DNA of 37,482 nucleotides. Source: Deltaproteobacteria bacterium (lineage in GTDB: Bacteria > Myxococcota_A > UBA9160 > UBA4427). Positions within the stretch are counted from its first letter, which is position 1. Each line of letters starts with the position of its first letter. The stretch covers positions 1-37,482 of the forward strand of contig PBFW01000050.1 in NCBI GenBank assembly GCA_002719955.1, written 5' to 3'. Both the position numbers and the translations under genes were made by a program. Positions 27,405 to 37,383 of this stretch are shown piece by piece. A model generated the notes under the pieces. The model was given only the letters and a program-made list of their open reading frames with translations. It ran no database searches and had not been told where the DNA came from.

Positions 27405-27985
27405 CTAGCTGTTCAGGCTCTTTCGAATCCTCTCTCCCACCTCTTCGATGGTGCCCATTCCGTCGGCCTCGATCAGCCGATCGCGGCCTCCATAGAACTC
27501 CAAAAGCGGTGCGGTCTCCGCGTCATAGACGCGCATACGTTCCCGAATCGTCTCTTCGTTGTCGTCAGCACGTCCCTCGATCTCGGCTCGTTTGAGCAGC
27601 CGCTGCACGACGGCTTCATTCTCGACGGTCAGCGCGAGGCAACAGTCGAGCTCCACACCGAGCCTGTCCAAGAGCTTCTCGAGGGCATCGGCCTGGGCCA
27701 GTGTCCGCGGAAAACCATCGAGCAGGAAGCCCTCCTTGGCATCGTCCTCGGAGAGCCGCTCACCGGCGATGCCGATGACGATCTCGTCGCTCACGAGCTC
27801 ACCCGAGTCCATGACGGCCTTGGCCTGGAGCCCCACCGGCGTACCGGCCTTCACCGCCGCTCGCAACATATCGCCTGTCGAGACATGGGGAATCCCAAGC
27901 GCCTCGATAAGGGCCGCCGCCTGCGTGCCCTTCCCCGCTCCGGGCGGCCCAAGCAAGACGATTCGGCTCTTCGCGATCGCTGCGC

Positions 27986-27989
<4 letters not shown>
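27405..27989 (-). CDS. adk: Adenylate kinase
   Basis: Balances ATP, ADP and AMP. The 194-residue enzyme has the P-loop GPPGAGKGT (14-22), the AMP-binding STGDMLR region, LDGFPRT and the late arginines RAEIEGRADDN and RERMRVY. The LID is short and lacks the four-cysteine zinc site found in long-LID bacterial enzymes, so it is the short type also seen in cyanobacteria, actinobacteria and eukaryotic cytosol. The start overlaps the secY stop in an ATGA junction, so the two are translationally coupled. Confidence 0.97.
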
Positions 27990-29292
<1,303 letters not shown>

Positions 29293-29293
<1 letters not shown>

Positions 29294-29745
29294 TATGCGT
29301 TCCTCGCCCCGATTGCCGTGATGCTTCCGCCGGCTGCTTCGATCTTGGTCTGCGCCGAGGCGCTGACCTTGTGGACCGTGAGCGTGAGTCCCTTGGGCGC
29401 TTCGCCCTCCGCAAGCACCTTGACGGGCTTGCCCGAACCGCGAATCAGCCCCTTGTCCGCGAGTGCCTGGGCGTCGACGGTGGCGTTCTCACCGAAAACG
29501 GCGAGGTCGCCGAGATTCACGATCTCGTTCACGACGCGGAATCGGTTGTTGAAGCCTTTCTTCGGAACGCGCTGATAGAGCGGCATCTGGCCGCCTTCGA
29601 ACCACGCCTTGATCTTCTTGCCCGATCGCGTGCCCTGGCCCTTGACGCCCGTGCCACAAGTCTTGCCCTTGCCCGAGCCCGGGCCGCGGCCGACCCGCTT
29701 GCGGCGCCTGCGCGCACCAGGGCGCGGAGAGAGTTCATTCAACAT
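29293..29745 (-). CDS. rplO: Ribosomal protein L15
   Basis: Late-assembly large-subunit protein. The 150-residue sequence has the Gly/Arg-rich tail RRRRKRVGRGPGSGKGKTCG at the N-terminus, which threads into 23S rRNA, then FEGGQMPLYQRVPKKGFNN and a globular end. It overlaps secY by one base. Confidence 0.97.
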
Positions 29746-29762
29746 TCTTCTGGTTCTCCGCT

Positions 29763-29951
29763 CTAGTTGTCGAGCACCACGACGAGATGGCGCACCTTGT
29801 TGATCATCCCACGGACAGCGGGTGTATCCTCGACTTCGACGATCTGGCGAATCTTGCGCAGGCCGAGTCCCAGCATCGTCGCTCGCTGCCGCTGATTATT
29901 GCCGATGACACTCTTCACCTGCTGGACCTTGACTCTCTTTCCATCTGCCAT
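29763..29951 (-). CDS. rpmD: Ribosomal protein L30
   Basis: A 62-residue large-subunit protein, [20 protein letters not shown] onward, with [22 protein letters not shown] as the family core. It lies between rpsE and rplO in the standard order, with AGGGG before the start. Many reduced bacteria lack L30, so its presence fits a free-living cell. Confidence 0.95.
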   Translation of the reverse strand: MADGKRVKVQQVKSVIGNNQRQRATMLGLGLRKIRQIVEVEDTPAVRGMINKVRHLVVVLDN

Positions 29952-29960
29952 TGTCTGCCC

Positions 29961-30467
29961 CTACCTGGTTCGGCCGAGCTGTGCGAGCCGCTCTTCCGGG
30001 TCGCGCAGTTCCTGGAGCCCCACCATCACGGCGTTCACGACGTTACGCGGCGTCTTGGTTCCAAGCGTCTTCGTCAGCACGTCCGAGACGCCCGCAGATT
30101 CGACAACCGCACGAACCGGGCCACCCGCGATCACGCCCGTACCGGGAGAAGCCGGCTGCATCAGAACACGACCTGCGCCTGAGACGCCGATTACGTCGTG
30201 GGGCAGCGTACGCCCGTCGATCAGGGGAATCTTGACCAGCGATTTCCGAGCCTTCTCGACGCCCTTACGAATCGCTTCCGGCACCTCGCCGGCCTTGCCG
30301 AGTCCGACACCGACGACGCCCTGGCCATCACCTACGACGACGAGCGCCGAAAAGCTGAAGCGGCGACCGCCCTTGACCACCTTCGAGACGCGGTTGATGT
30401 GGATGACCCGATCATTGAGTTCGTAGTCATTCGGATTCAGGATCGAGGATTGAATTACAGATGCCAT
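29961..30467 (-). CDS. rpsE: Ribosomal protein S5
   Basis: Small-subunit protein lining the mRNA entry tunnel and affecting decoding accuracy. The 168-residue protein has [20 protein letters not shown] near residue 26, the double-stranded RNA-binding-like domain, and the core [19 protein letters not shown] segment ([18 protein letters not shown]). The start follows the rplR stop by one base. Confidence 0.97.
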   Translation of the reverse strand: MASVIQSSILNPNDYELNDRVIHINRVSKVVKGGRRFSFSALVVVGDGQGVVGVGLGKAGEVPEAIRKGVEKARKSLVKIPLIDGRTLPHDVIGVSGAGRVLMQPASPGTGVIAGGPVRAVVESAGVSDVLTKTLGTKTPRNVVNAVMVGLQELRDPEERLAQLGRTR

Positions 30468-30468
30468 A

Positions 30469-30837
30469 TCAGAACTGAAGCCCCGCCTCGCGTGCTCCTT
30501 CAGCCACAGCCTTCACCCGGCCATGGAAAAGGAATCCGTTTCGATTGAAGACCACCTCGTTGATGCTCTTCTCTTTTGCGATTCGACCAATCGCTTCGCC
30601 GACCTTCTTGGCCGCCTCGACATTTCCTGTCGAACCACCCCCCGCGATCGCGCGATCGCGGGTCGAGATCGACCCGATGGTCCTTCCCGTCTCAGCGTCG
30701 ACGAGCTGCGCATAGGTATGCTTCGAGCTGCGGAACACGGTGAGCGCTACCCGCTCGCTCCGTGCGAGCGACGTCTGCGTGCGCGCTTTTCGCGCCAGCC
30801 ATTTGCGCTGTTTCGTGTTCTGAATCTTTTTCTTCAT
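30469..30837 (-). CDS. rplR: Ribosomal protein L18
   Basis: 5S rRNA-binding large-subunit protein of 122 residues. The basic N-terminus ([20 protein letters not shown]) is followed by [19 protein letters not shown] and [21 protein letters not shown], the family end. The ATG overlaps the rplF stop by one base (TAATG). Confidence 0.97.
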   Translation of the reverse strand: MKKKIQNTKQRKWLARKARTQTSLARSERVALTVFRSSKHTYAQLVDAETGRTIGSISTRDRAIAGGGSTGNVEAAKKVGEAIGRIAKEKSINEVVFNRNGFLFHGRVKAVAEGAREAGLQF

Positions 30838-31373
30838 TACGCGCCTGCCTTACCGACCTTGCGGCGGATATGTTCGTCGTCGTAGCGAACGCCCTTGCCC
30901 TTATAGGGCTCCGGCGGTCGCAGGGCGCGAACGTCGGCGGCGAACTGGCCCACCCTCTGCTTATCCGCGCCCTCGATGCTCACCTTCGTATTCGCCTCGA
31001 CCTTGACGGTCAGCCCTTCCGGAATATCCATCGAGACCGGATGAGAGAATCCGAGCAGGAGATTGAGGACCTTTCCCTTCACATCGGCTCGATAGCCGAC
31101 CCCTTCGATCTCGAGACGCTTGGCGAATCCGTCGCTTACCCCGACGACCATATTATTTGCCAGCGCACGTGCAAGGCCGTGCTTTGCGCGGCTCTCCTTC
31201 AGGTCATCGGAGCGCTCAAGGATGAGCCTATCGCCGTCGACCTTGGCCGCGATTCCGTCCGGAACCGAGCCCGAAAGGTTCCCTTTCGGGCCCTTCACCT
31301 GGATCACGCCATTCGCAACGTTCACCGTCACCCCACCCGGGATTCCAATCGGTTTTTTGCCAATTCGGGACAT
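30837..31373 (-). CDS. rplF: Ribosomal protein L6
   Basis: Large-subunit protein near the factor-binding centre. The 178-residue protein starts MSRIGKKPIGIPGGVTVNV and shows two repeated L6 domains; the second holds the signature PEPYKGKGVRYDDEHIRRKVGK. It starts three bases after the rpsH stop. Confidence 0.98.
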   Translation of the reverse strand: MSRIGKKPIGIPGGVTVNVANGVIQVKGPKGNLSGSVPDGIAAKVDGDRLILERSDDLKESRAKHGLARALANNMVVGVSDGFAKRLEIEGVGYRADVKGKVLNLLLGFSHPVSMDIPEGLTVKVEANTKVSIEGADKQRVGQFAADVRALRPPEPYKGKGVRYDDEHIRRKVGKAGA

Positions 31374-31376
31374 TGC

Positions 31377-31772
31377 CTACCAGACCTCGCAGATCACTTC
31401 GCCACCGACCTTTTCAGCACGTGCATCGCGATCGCAGAGCACACCCTTGGAGGTGGAAAGAACGGCCATGCCGAGACCGGCACGCACCTGCTTCACTTCG
31501 CCCGCACCCACGTAGACGCGACGACCGGGCTTGCTCACACGTCGCATGCCTTCGATCATCAATCGGCCATCATCCTGATAGCGGAGATCGATCGTAAGGG
31601 TCGGCTTCTTCTCGTCACCGTCGCTCGCCGCGCTTCCGATGAAGCCCTCTTTACTCAAGACCTGGGCCACCGCCAGCTTGAGTTTCGACGAGGGGCAACT
31701 CGTCTGCGCATGCCGCGCTCCACCCGCATTTCGAATTCTTGCCAACATGTCACCAACCGGGTCGGTCATCAT
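31377..31772 (-). CDS. rpsH: Ribosomal protein S8
   Basis: Primary 16S rRNA binder; in E. coli it also represses the spc operon. The 131-residue protein begins MMTDPVGDMLARIRNAGGAR and ends with GLGMAVLSTSKGVLCDRDAR, the family signature region. AGGAG nine bases upstream supports the first ATG. The 56-base spacer before it, where rpsN usually lies, holds only a CTCTTCGAAGAG palindrome (31810-31821). Confidence 0.97.
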   Translation of the reverse strand: MMTDPVGDMLARIRNAGGARHAQTSCPSSKLKLAVAQVLSKEGFIGSAASDGDEKKPTLTIDLRYQDDGRLMIEGMRRVSKPGRRVYVGAGEVKQVRAGLGMAVLSTSKGVLCDRDARAEKVGGEVICEVW

Positions 31773-31828
31773 GATATTTTTCTCCTTACCGCCTGTCCCG
31801 AAGATTAGTCTCTTCGAAGAGCGGCGTC

Positions 31829-32392
31829 CTATTTCCGGAAAGGCATACCGAGATGAGCCAGTAGCGACTTGGCCTCAGCATCCGTGGATGCGGTCGTAAC
31901 GAGCGTGACGTTCATTCCGGTGACCTTCTCGACTTTGTCGTAATCGACCTCGGGAAAAATCGTCTGATCCCGAACGCCCAAGGTGTAGTTGCCACGACCG
32001 TCAAAGGCCTTCGGCGAGACACCAGAGAAATCGCGCACTCGCGGAAGGGCGACATTCAGCAATCGATCCAGGAACTCCCATTGACGGGTTCCGCGTAAAG
32101 TGACGCTGCAGCCGATGCCCTGCCCTTCGCGAAGCTTGAAGTTCGAGACGCTCTTCTTGGCGCGGCGCAGGACCGGCTGCTGGCCGGTGATCAGCGCGAG
32201 CTCTTCCATCGCCCGCTCGAGGAGTTTTGGATTCGTCGTTGCCTCACCGAGGCCCACATTCACCACGACCTTCTGGACCTTGGGGATCTGATTGACGTTC
32301 TTGTATCCGAATTCATCTCTCAGTTTCGGAACGATCGTCTCCGCATATTGCTGCTTGAGCCGCGGGATTTCCATCTCAGAAATAGCCATCAT
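31829..32392 (-). CDS. rplE: Ribosomal protein L5
   Basis: 5S rRNA-binding large-subunit protein that contacts S13. The 187-residue protein begins [20 protein letters not shown], with [18 protein letters not shown] and the family signature VGVRDQ-like [17 protein letters not shown]. Its ATG overlaps the rplN stop as TGATG. The longer open frame running up inside rplN is not used. L24, which normally lies between L14 and L5, has no room here. Confidence 0.97.
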   Translation of the reverse strand: MMAISEMEIPRLKQQYAETIVPKLRDEFGYKNVNQIPKVQKVVVNVGLGEATTNPKLLERAMEELALITGQQPVLRRAKKSVSNFKLREGQGIGCSVTLRGTRQWEFLDRLLNVALPRVRDFSGVSPKAFDGRGNYTLGVRDQTIFPEVDYDKVEKVTGMNVTLVTTASTDAEAKSLLAHLGMPFRK

Positions 32393-32760
32393 CAGAGGAC
32401 CTCCGGAGCGAGCGAAACGATCCGCATGAAACCCGCGCCGCGAAGCTCGCGAGCCACCGGGCCGAAGATGCGTGTCCCAACGACTTCCTTGTCCTTGCCG
32501 ATCAGCACAGCCGCATTCTCGTCGAAGAGAATATGCGTACCATCCGACCGTGAAATCGCCTTCTTGGTCCGCACGATGACCGCGCGCCGCACCTCGCCCT
32601 TCTTCACGCGCGCGTTGGGAATCGCTTCCTTCACGGCAACGACGATGATGTCGCCCACCGATGCGAATCTTCGGCGGGATCCACCGAGCACGCGAATGCA
32701 TTTCACTTTTCGCGCGCCCGAATTGTCCGCCACCTGCAATGTCGATTCAGCTTGAATCAT
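32392..32760 (-). CDS. rplN: Ribosomal protein L14
   Basis: Large-subunit protein at the subunit interface. The 122-residue sequence starts [20 protein letters not shown] and holds the signature [20 protein letters not shown] and ends [12 protein letters not shown], complete. It overlaps rplE by one base. A 99-base structured spacer separates it from rpsQ. Confidence 0.98.
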   Translation of the reverse strand: MIQAESTLQVADNSGARKVKCIRVLGGSRRRFASVGDIIVVAVKEAIPNARVKKGEVRRAVIVRTKKAISRSDGTHILFDENAAVLIGKDKEVVGTRIFGPVARELRGAGFMRIVSLAPEVL

Positions 32761-32772
32761 TCTTCCGTTCCT

Positions 32773-32832
32773 TTGGCCCTTCTCTCGGCTCGCCCCACCC
32801 TCTCGGCTGAAGTGTTTTCACGCGAGGGCCAA
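32773..32832 (-). repeat. Structured rpsQ-rplN spacer
   Basis: TTGGCCCT at 32773-32780 is inverted as AGGGCCAA at 32825-32832, able to form an eight-pair stem closing a 44-base loop. Inside the loop TCTCGGCT occurs twice (32783-32790 and 32801-32808). Other gene gaps in this cluster are mostly under 30 bases, so the 99-base spacer stands out. It may be an mRNA regulatory or processing site. Confidence 0.38.
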
Positions 32833-32859
32833 GACTCGATGGATGCGTACGCCTGGTCC

Positions 32860-33123
32860 TCAGACCGATGTCGCCTTCTCGAGTGTCTCTTGGACCATCC
32901 AGCGCTTGCGCTTCGAGATCGGCCGATGCTCGATGATTCGGACCTGATCGCCTTCCGTGCACGAGTTGGACTCGTCGTGGGCCATGAACCGCGAATAGCG
33001 GCGAATATATTTCTTGTACCGCTGGTCCTGAACAAGACGTTCGACGCGCACGACAACGGTCTTGTCCATCTTGTTGCTGACCACGGTGCCAACCAGAGTT
33101 CTTCGACTTCCTCGTTCGCTCAC
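32860..33123 (-). CDS. rpsQ: Ribosomal protein S17
   Basis: Early-assembly small-subunit protein with an OB fold. The 87-residue sequence starts with GTG overlapping the rpmC stop by four bases (GTGA). RRTLVGTVVSNKMDKTVVV and the signature GDQVRIIEHRPISKRKRW are typical. Normal length and position. Confidence 0.97.
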   Translation of the reverse strand: MSERGSRRTLVGTVVSNKMDKTVVVRVERLVQDQRYKKYIRRYSRFMAHDESNSCTEGDQVRIIEHRPISKRKRWMVQETLEKATSV

Positions 33124-33317
33124 TTACCCGCCTCACGCTTCTGGGTCAGGAGAGTCTCCACCCGGGCAATATCCCTGCGGAGTTCTCCGAGTACTGCGGT
33201 GTTCTCCAACTGTTCGGTCGATCGCCGAATCTTTGCATTGAAGAGCTCATCACGTAGCTCTCGGCCCTTTTGATCGAGTTCCGTTTCCGAGAGCGTTCGA
33301 AGTTCAGATGGTTTCAC
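33120..33317 (-). CDS. rpmC: Ribosomal protein L29
   Basis: A 65-residue, largely helical large-subunit protein at the tunnel exit, a docking site for trigger factor and SRP together with L23. It reads MKPSELRTLSETELDQKGRE and on to LLTQKREAGK. The start is GTG at 33317, two bases after the rplP stop and seven bases after GGGAGG; the open frame reaches further upstream inside rplP but is not family-like there. Confidence 0.95.
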   Translation of the reverse strand: MKPSELRTLSETELDQKGRELRDELFNAKIRRSTEQLENTAVLGELRRDIARVETLLTQKREAGK

Positions 33318-33319
33318 CT

Positions 33320-33730
33320 TCAGCCCTCCCGCTCGACGAATCGCGTTCGAATCGGCAACTTGTGTGCAGCCAAACGCAACGCCTCTCTCGCAATCGTGGA
33401 ATCGACGCCTTCCATCTCGTAGAGCACCCGCCCTCGTTTGACCGGAGCGACCCAACCTTCCGGATTGCCCTTCCCCTTACCCATACGGGTTTCGGCGGGC
33501 TTCTTTGTAATCGGCTTGTCCGGGAAGACCCGGATCCAAACCTTGCCACCGCGTTTCACATGACGGGTCATCGCAATCCGCGCCGCTTCGATCTGGCGCG
33601 CCGTGATATGCCCCGACGAGATCGCTTGCAGGCCGTAGTTGCCGAAAGCGAGCGTGTTACCACGCAAGGCCTTTCCGCGGAGACGGCCCTTGAACATCTT
33701 GCGATGCTTGACTTTCTTGGGTTGAAGCAT
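33320..33730 (-). CDS. rplP: Ribosomal protein L16
   Basis: Large-subunit protein that positions A-site tRNA. The 136-residue sequence begins [20 protein letters not shown] and includes [20 protein letters not shown], the family signature. Normal length; it lies between rpsC and rpmC in standard order. Confidence 0.98.
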   Translation of the reverse strand: MLQPKKVKHRKMFKGRLRGKALRGNTLAFGNYGLQAISSGHITARQIEAARIAMTRHVKRGGKVWIRVFPDKPITKKPAETRMGKGKGNPEGWVAPVKRGRVLYEMEGVDSTIAREALRLAAHKLPIRTRFVEREG

Positions 33731-33801
33731 TTCTTGGTCTCTCTATTCGCTTTCACTCGTGCTGCAATCAGCTCCTCGACGGTCCCGGATCTACCCGGTT
33801 C

Positions 33802-34482
33802 TCAGCGGGGAACCTCCGAGCGATGGTCCTGGGAGAGCGGGCCGCGCTTCAGTTCACGGTCGCCAACCTCCCCCTTGAAGATCCAACACTTCACACCGAT
33901 GACGCCGTAGGTCGTGCGCGCTTCGGCGAAGCCATATTCGATTTCGGCTCGCAGCGTGTGCAAGGGCACTCGACCGTCCCGATACCACTCACGTCGTCCC
34001 ATCTCGGCGCCACCCAATCGGCCAGAACACTGAATTCGAATGCCCTCGGCACCGAATTTCATGGTCGAGATCATCGCCTTCTTCATCGCTCGCCGAAACG
34101 CGACCCGTCGCTCGAGCTGCGTCGCTATATTCTCCGCGACAAGCTGTGCATCGAGTTCCGCTTTGCGAATCTCCTTGATGTTGATGAAGATGTCGGCGGA
34201 CGTGTAGGCCTTCAACTCCTCGCGAAGAACATCGACTTCGGCGCCCCGTTTCCCGATCAGGATGCCCGGGCGCGCTGTATGAATATTGATCACGATCTTC
34301 TCGCCGGTTCGTTCGATGACGACCTTCGAGATACCTGCGTGAAAGAGCTTTTTCTTGATGAACTCACGGATCTTCACGTCTTCTTGAAGCTGCGCCGCGT
34401 AATTCTTCTCGGCGAACCAATTCGACTGCCACCCGTAGAGGGTGCCGACCCGGAAGCCGTAAGGATGAACTTTTTGACCCAT
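33802..34482 (-). CDS. rpsC: Ribosomal protein S3
   Basis: Small-subunit head protein with mRNA helicase activity at the entry pore. The 226-residue protein starts [20 protein letters not shown], chosen by family start and AGGAAG upstream; the frame is open to 34578 inside rplV. A KH domain lies at about 40-108 ([27 protein letters not shown], in part). The C-terminal domain has [21 protein letters not shown], in part, and [17 protein letters not shown]. Confidence 0.98.
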   Translation of the reverse strand: MGQKVHPYGFRVGTLYGWQSNWFAEKNYAAQLQEDVKIREFIKKKLFHAGISKVVIERTGEKIVINIHTARPGILIGKRGAEVDVLREELKAYTSADIFINIKEIRKAELDAQLVAENIATQLERRVAFRRAMKKAMISTMKFGAEGIRIQCSGRLGGAEMGRREWYRDGRVPLHTLRAEIEYGFAEARTTYGVIGVKCWIFKGEVGDRELKRGPLSQDHRSEVPR

Positions 34483-34490
34483 GTTTCTTC

Positions 34491-34838
34491 CTATCTCTCG
34501 GACAAAACGACGTTGATGCTGGCAGTTCGCTTCTGAATCCATGCCGCGCGGCCCTGGGCCCGCGGTCGGATTCGCCACATGCTGGGACCCTCGTCGACGA
34601 AGATCGTCGAGACGACGAGATTGTCGATCTCGATCCCGGCTTCCTGGTTCTCGTTCTTCTGCTCAGCGTTCGCAACAGCCGACCGCAGCAGTTTCGCGAT
34701 CGGATCCGCGATCCTTTTCGGAGAGAGAGCGAGCAGGTTCAACGCATCTTCGACGCCCTTGCCGCGAATCTGATTCGCCACGAGGCGCGCCTTCTGAGCG
34801 CTCACCCGATAGTTATTGAGTGCTGCCTTGACGTCCAT
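34491..34838 (-). CDS. rplV: Ribosomal protein L22
   Basis: Large-subunit protein whose long hairpin lines the exit tunnel and affects macrolide sensitivity. The 115-residue sequence has [20 protein letters not shown] at the start and the hairpin region [19 protein letters not shown] near residues 80-98. It overlaps rpsS by one base (TGATG). Confidence 0.97.
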   Translation of the reverse strand: MDVKAALNNYRVSAQKARLVANQIRGKGVEDALNLLALSPKRIADPIAKLLRSAVANAEQKNENQEAGIEIDNLVVSTIFVDEGPSMWRIRPRAQGRAAWIQKRTASINVVLSER

Positions 34839-35113
34839 CAGCGCTTCACCCTCTTGTCGCTCGCATGCCCCGTGAATTTCCGGGTCGGTGCGAACTCGCC
34901 GAGGCGATGGCCCACCATATTCTCCGTCACGAAGACGGGCATGAAGAGCTTTCCATTATGGACGTGGAACGTGAGTCCCACGAATTCCGGCGTGATCATC
35001 GATCGGCGCGACCATGTCTTGATCACACCCTTGCTTCCGCCGGCGGACAGCTTATCCACCTTCCGCTGAAGGCTGGGATCGACGAAGGGTCCTTTACGAA
35101 GAGAACGTGCCAT
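34838..35113 (-). CDS. rpsS: Ribosomal protein S19
   Basis: Small-subunit head protein paired with S13. The 91-residue sequence [20 protein letters not shown] onward includes [21 protein letters not shown] and [20 protein letters not shown], the family signature. Standard position between rplB and rplV. Confidence 0.98.
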   Translation of the reverse strand: MARSLRKGPFVDPSLQRKVDKLSAGGSKGVIKTWSRRSMITPEFVGLTFHVHNGKLFMPVFVTENMVGHRLGEFAPTRKFTGHASDKRVKR

Positions 35114-35127
35114 GAATCTTTCCTCGC

Positions 35128-35958
35128 CTACTTCTTCCCTCGTCGTTTGACGATGTACTTATCAGATCTCTTGTTATTTCGTGTCTTGGCACCCTTGGTG
35201 GGCTTGCCCCAGGGCGTACAGGGGTGGCGACCACCCGAAGAACGCCCTTCGCCACCGCCCATCGGGTGATCGACCGGGTTCATCGCGACGCCGCGCACAT
35301 TCGAGCGTTTCCCAAGCCACCGGGATCGGCCAGCCTTACCGATGCGCTGATTCTCATGCTCCGAGTTGCCGACCTCGCCGACCGTCGCCATACAGTCGAT
35401 ATGGATCATTCGCATCTCACCGCTGGGCAATCGAAGCGTGGCCATCTTGCCCTCACGCGCCATCAGCTGCGCACTGGTGCCTGCGGAGCGAACCATCTGC
35501 GCACCCTTGCCGGGCTTCATCTCGACGGCATGAACCGTGGTCCCGAGCGGAATCTTCGACAGCGGCAATGCATTTCCGGGGCTGATTTCAGCATCGACCG
35601 AAGACATCACCTTATCACCAACCTTCAGGCCGGAGGGAGATAGGATGTAACGCTTCTCGCCGTCCAGATAGTGGAGCAGTGCGATATTCGCAGAGCGATT
35701 CGGGTCGTACTCGATCGCCGCCACGTTGGCAGGCACGCCGATCTTATTGCGACGAAAATCGATGACTCGATAACGCCGCCGATGGCCACCGCCTCGATGG
35801 TACGAGGTAATTCGACCATTCGAATTGCGGCCACCTGTCTTCTTGACGAGCCCCGTGGTCAGAGATCGTTCGGGCGCACCGCGCGAAATCTCGGCAAAAT
35901 CCGAGACGCTCATATTGCGACGCCCCGGAGACGTGGGCTTGTACTTCTTCACCGGCAT
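35128..35958 (-). CDS. rplB: Ribosomal protein L2
   Basis: Conserved large-subunit protein needed for subunit association and peptidyl transfer. The 276-residue protein begins [20 protein letters not shown], and holds the [20 protein letters not shown] motif, an OB and an SH3-like domain, and the near-active-site loop [20 protein letters not shown] with its essential histidine. Normal length. Confidence 0.98.
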   Translation of the reverse strand: MPVKKYKPTSPGRRNMSVSDFAEISRGAPERSLTTGLVKKTGGRNSNGRITSYHRGGGHRRRYRVIDFRRNKIGVPANVAAIEYDPNRSANIALLHYLDGEKRYILSPSGLKVGDKVMSSVDAEISPGNALPLSKIPLGTTVHAVEMKPGKGAQMVRSAGTSAQLMAREGKMATLRLPSGEMRMIHIDCMATVGEVGNSEHENQRIGKAGRSRWLGKRSNVRGVAMNPVDHPMGGGEGRSSGGRHPCTPWGKPTKGAKTRNNKRSDKYIVKRRGKK

Positions 35959-35961
35959 GGA

Positions 35962-36249
35962 TCAGACTCCCTCGAAGTACTCGATCGTATGGCCCTCGGC
36001 CAAACCAACGATTGCTTTTTTCCAGGCCGGCTTCTGACCGACCTTCTTGCCAACCCGCTTCTTCTTGCCGGGCTGTTGCATCGTCCGGACCGTCGTCACC
36101 TTCACCTCGAAGAGCTCCTCGACGGCACGGCGAATCTCATGCTTCGTCGCGGCGGGGGCCACGCGGAAGGTCGCGATATTTTCTTCCTCGCGTGCGATGC
36201 TGCTCTTCTCTGTCACGATCGGCTGCTGAATGATGTCGTGGAGATTCAT
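35962..36249 (-). CDS. rplW: Ribosomal protein L23
   Basis: Tunnel-exit protein that docks trigger factor and SRP. The 95-residue sequence [20 protein letters not shown] onward has the family segment EIRRAVEELFEVKVTTVRTM and the loop PGKKKRVGKKVGQKPAWKKA. It overlaps the rplD stop by four bases (ATGA). Confidence 0.97.
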   Translation of the reverse strand: MNLHDIIQQPIVTEKSSIAREEENIATFRVAPAATKHEIRRAVEELFEVKVTTVRTMQQPGKKKRVGKKVGQKPAWKKAIVGLAEGHTIEYFEGV

Positions 36250-36914
36250 CCTGCGTCTCCTTCGTTTTTACCAGCGCCGGAATCGGCACCCGCCAAGCGA
36301 GCCTGCAGACTCTCGACGGCGGCCTTCGTAATGAGCAGATTCTGGTGCCGCAGCAGGTCGTAGACGTTTACTCCCGCCGCCCGGACCACGGAAACACCAG
36401 GAAGATTTCGCGAGGAGGCTTCGACAGTCGGGTTCGCGTCCTCGATGACGATCAGCGTCGTTCCCTCACCGAGCCCGAGCGCGCCGAGGATCTCGACCAT
36501 CCGTTTCGTCCGGAATCCCTCGACCTGCAGGTCGTCGACGACGATCATCGCTGACTCCTGCACTCGCTGGGAGAGGGCCGAGAGCAGCGCGGCTCGACGG
36601 ACCTTCTTCGGTAATTTATGCGAATAGCCCCGCGGCACGGGTCCGAAGACGACACCGCCGCCTTGGAATTGCGGCGCACGGATCGTACCCTGGCGGGCAC
36701 GCCCCGTCCCCTTCTGGCGATAGGGTTTCGCGCCACCGCCGGAGACCAGCGCACGATTCTTGGTGCTGTGAGTTCCGGAGCGCCGCTCGGCGAGCTGGCG
36801 TCGGATCTCGGCATGATAGAGATGAGGTTTCACCTCACCTTCGAAGACCGCCGAGGACAGATCCAACGATCCGGCCTTTTTGTTCTCGAGATTGACGACG
36901 TCGATCGTGGCCAT
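36246..36914 (-). CDS. rplD: Ribosomal protein L4
   Basis: Large-subunit protein lining the exit tunnel; in E. coli it also represses the S10 operon. The 222-residue protein begins [20 protein letters not shown] and has the tunnel loop [20 protein letters not shown] with [20 protein letters not shown]. It starts two bases after the rpsJ stop, so rplC is missing from its usual place. The GGAG that serves as its binding site lies inside the end of rpsJ. Confidence 0.98.
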   Translation of the reverse strand: MATIDVVNLENKKAGSLDLSSAVFEGEVKPHLYHAEIRRQLAERRSGTHSTKNRALVSGGGAKPYRQKGTGRARQGTIRAPQFQGGGVVFGPVPRGYSHKLPKKVRRAALLSALSQRVQESAMIVVDDLQVEGFRTKRMVEILGALGLGEGTTLIVIEDANPTVEASSRNLPGVSVVRAAGVNVYDLLRHQNLLITKAAVESLQARLAGADSGAGKNEGDAG

Positions 36915-36916
36915 GG

Positions 36917-37234
36917 CTACAGCTTGATCTCCACGTCGACACCGGCTGCGAGCTCGAGCTTCATCAGGGCGTCGACTGTCTGGGGCGTGGGATCGAGGAT
37001 GTCGATCAGCCGTTTATGAGTCCGAAGTTCGAATTGTTCGCGCGACTTCTTGTCGATATGAGGTCCCTTGAGAACGGTCCACTTATTCTTATTCGTCGGA
37101 AGCGGAATCGGACCCGCCACTCGGGCACCCGTGCGCACGGCGGTGTCAACGATCTCACCCGCGCTCTGATCGAGCAGCTTGTAGTCGTAGGCCTTCATCC
37201 GAATTCGAATCTTTGTTGCCGCGGCATCTGCCAT
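36917..37234 (-). CDS. rpsJ: Ribosomal protein S10
   Basis: Small-subunit protein that also partners NusB in transcription antitermination. The 105-residue sequence has [20 protein letters not shown], the loop [20 protein letters not shown] and the end [26 protein letters not shown] precedes the ATG by a suitable distance. It heads the ribosomal cluster after tuf, with rplD directly downstream. Confidence 0.98.
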   Translation of the reverse strand: MADAAATKIRIRMKAYDYKLLDQSAGEIVDTAVRTGARVAGPIPLPTNKNKWTVLKGPHIDKKSREQFELRTHKRLIDILDPTPQTVDALMKLELAAGVDVEIKL

Positions 37235-37304
37235 GGATCTTCTCCGTATTTCGCTTCGGGTCGGCCGTTACGCCCGGCCCCTCGCCTCGCGAGCCCTTGT
37301 CTTC

Positions 37305-37377
37305 CTCATCAGGATGAGTCCTCGGCCAGCAGGAGTCCTCAAGCCAGCAAGAATCCCTGCCACACGGGCTCGTGCGG
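37305..37377 (-). promoter_or_regulatory. Structured tuf-rpsJ spacer
   Basis: The 149-base spacer between tuf and rpsJ holds, in plus coordinates, a CCACACG-GGCT-CGTGCGG hairpin (37360-37377, possible tuf terminator without a U-run), two tandem near-copies of GAGTCCTC-GGCCAGCA (37316-37331 and 37333-37349) and a CTCATC-AG-GATGAG dyad (37305-37318). It is where an S10-operon leader or internal promoter would lie, but no clear promoter boxes were recognised. Confidence 0.4.
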
Positions 37378-37383
37378 AATCAG

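Noticed and set aside
32393..32701. Upstream extension of the L5 frame that might have been a novel gene or L24
   Set aside because: It overlaps L14 completely in another frame and has no L24 features such as the KOW motif; L5 starts at the TGATG overlap.
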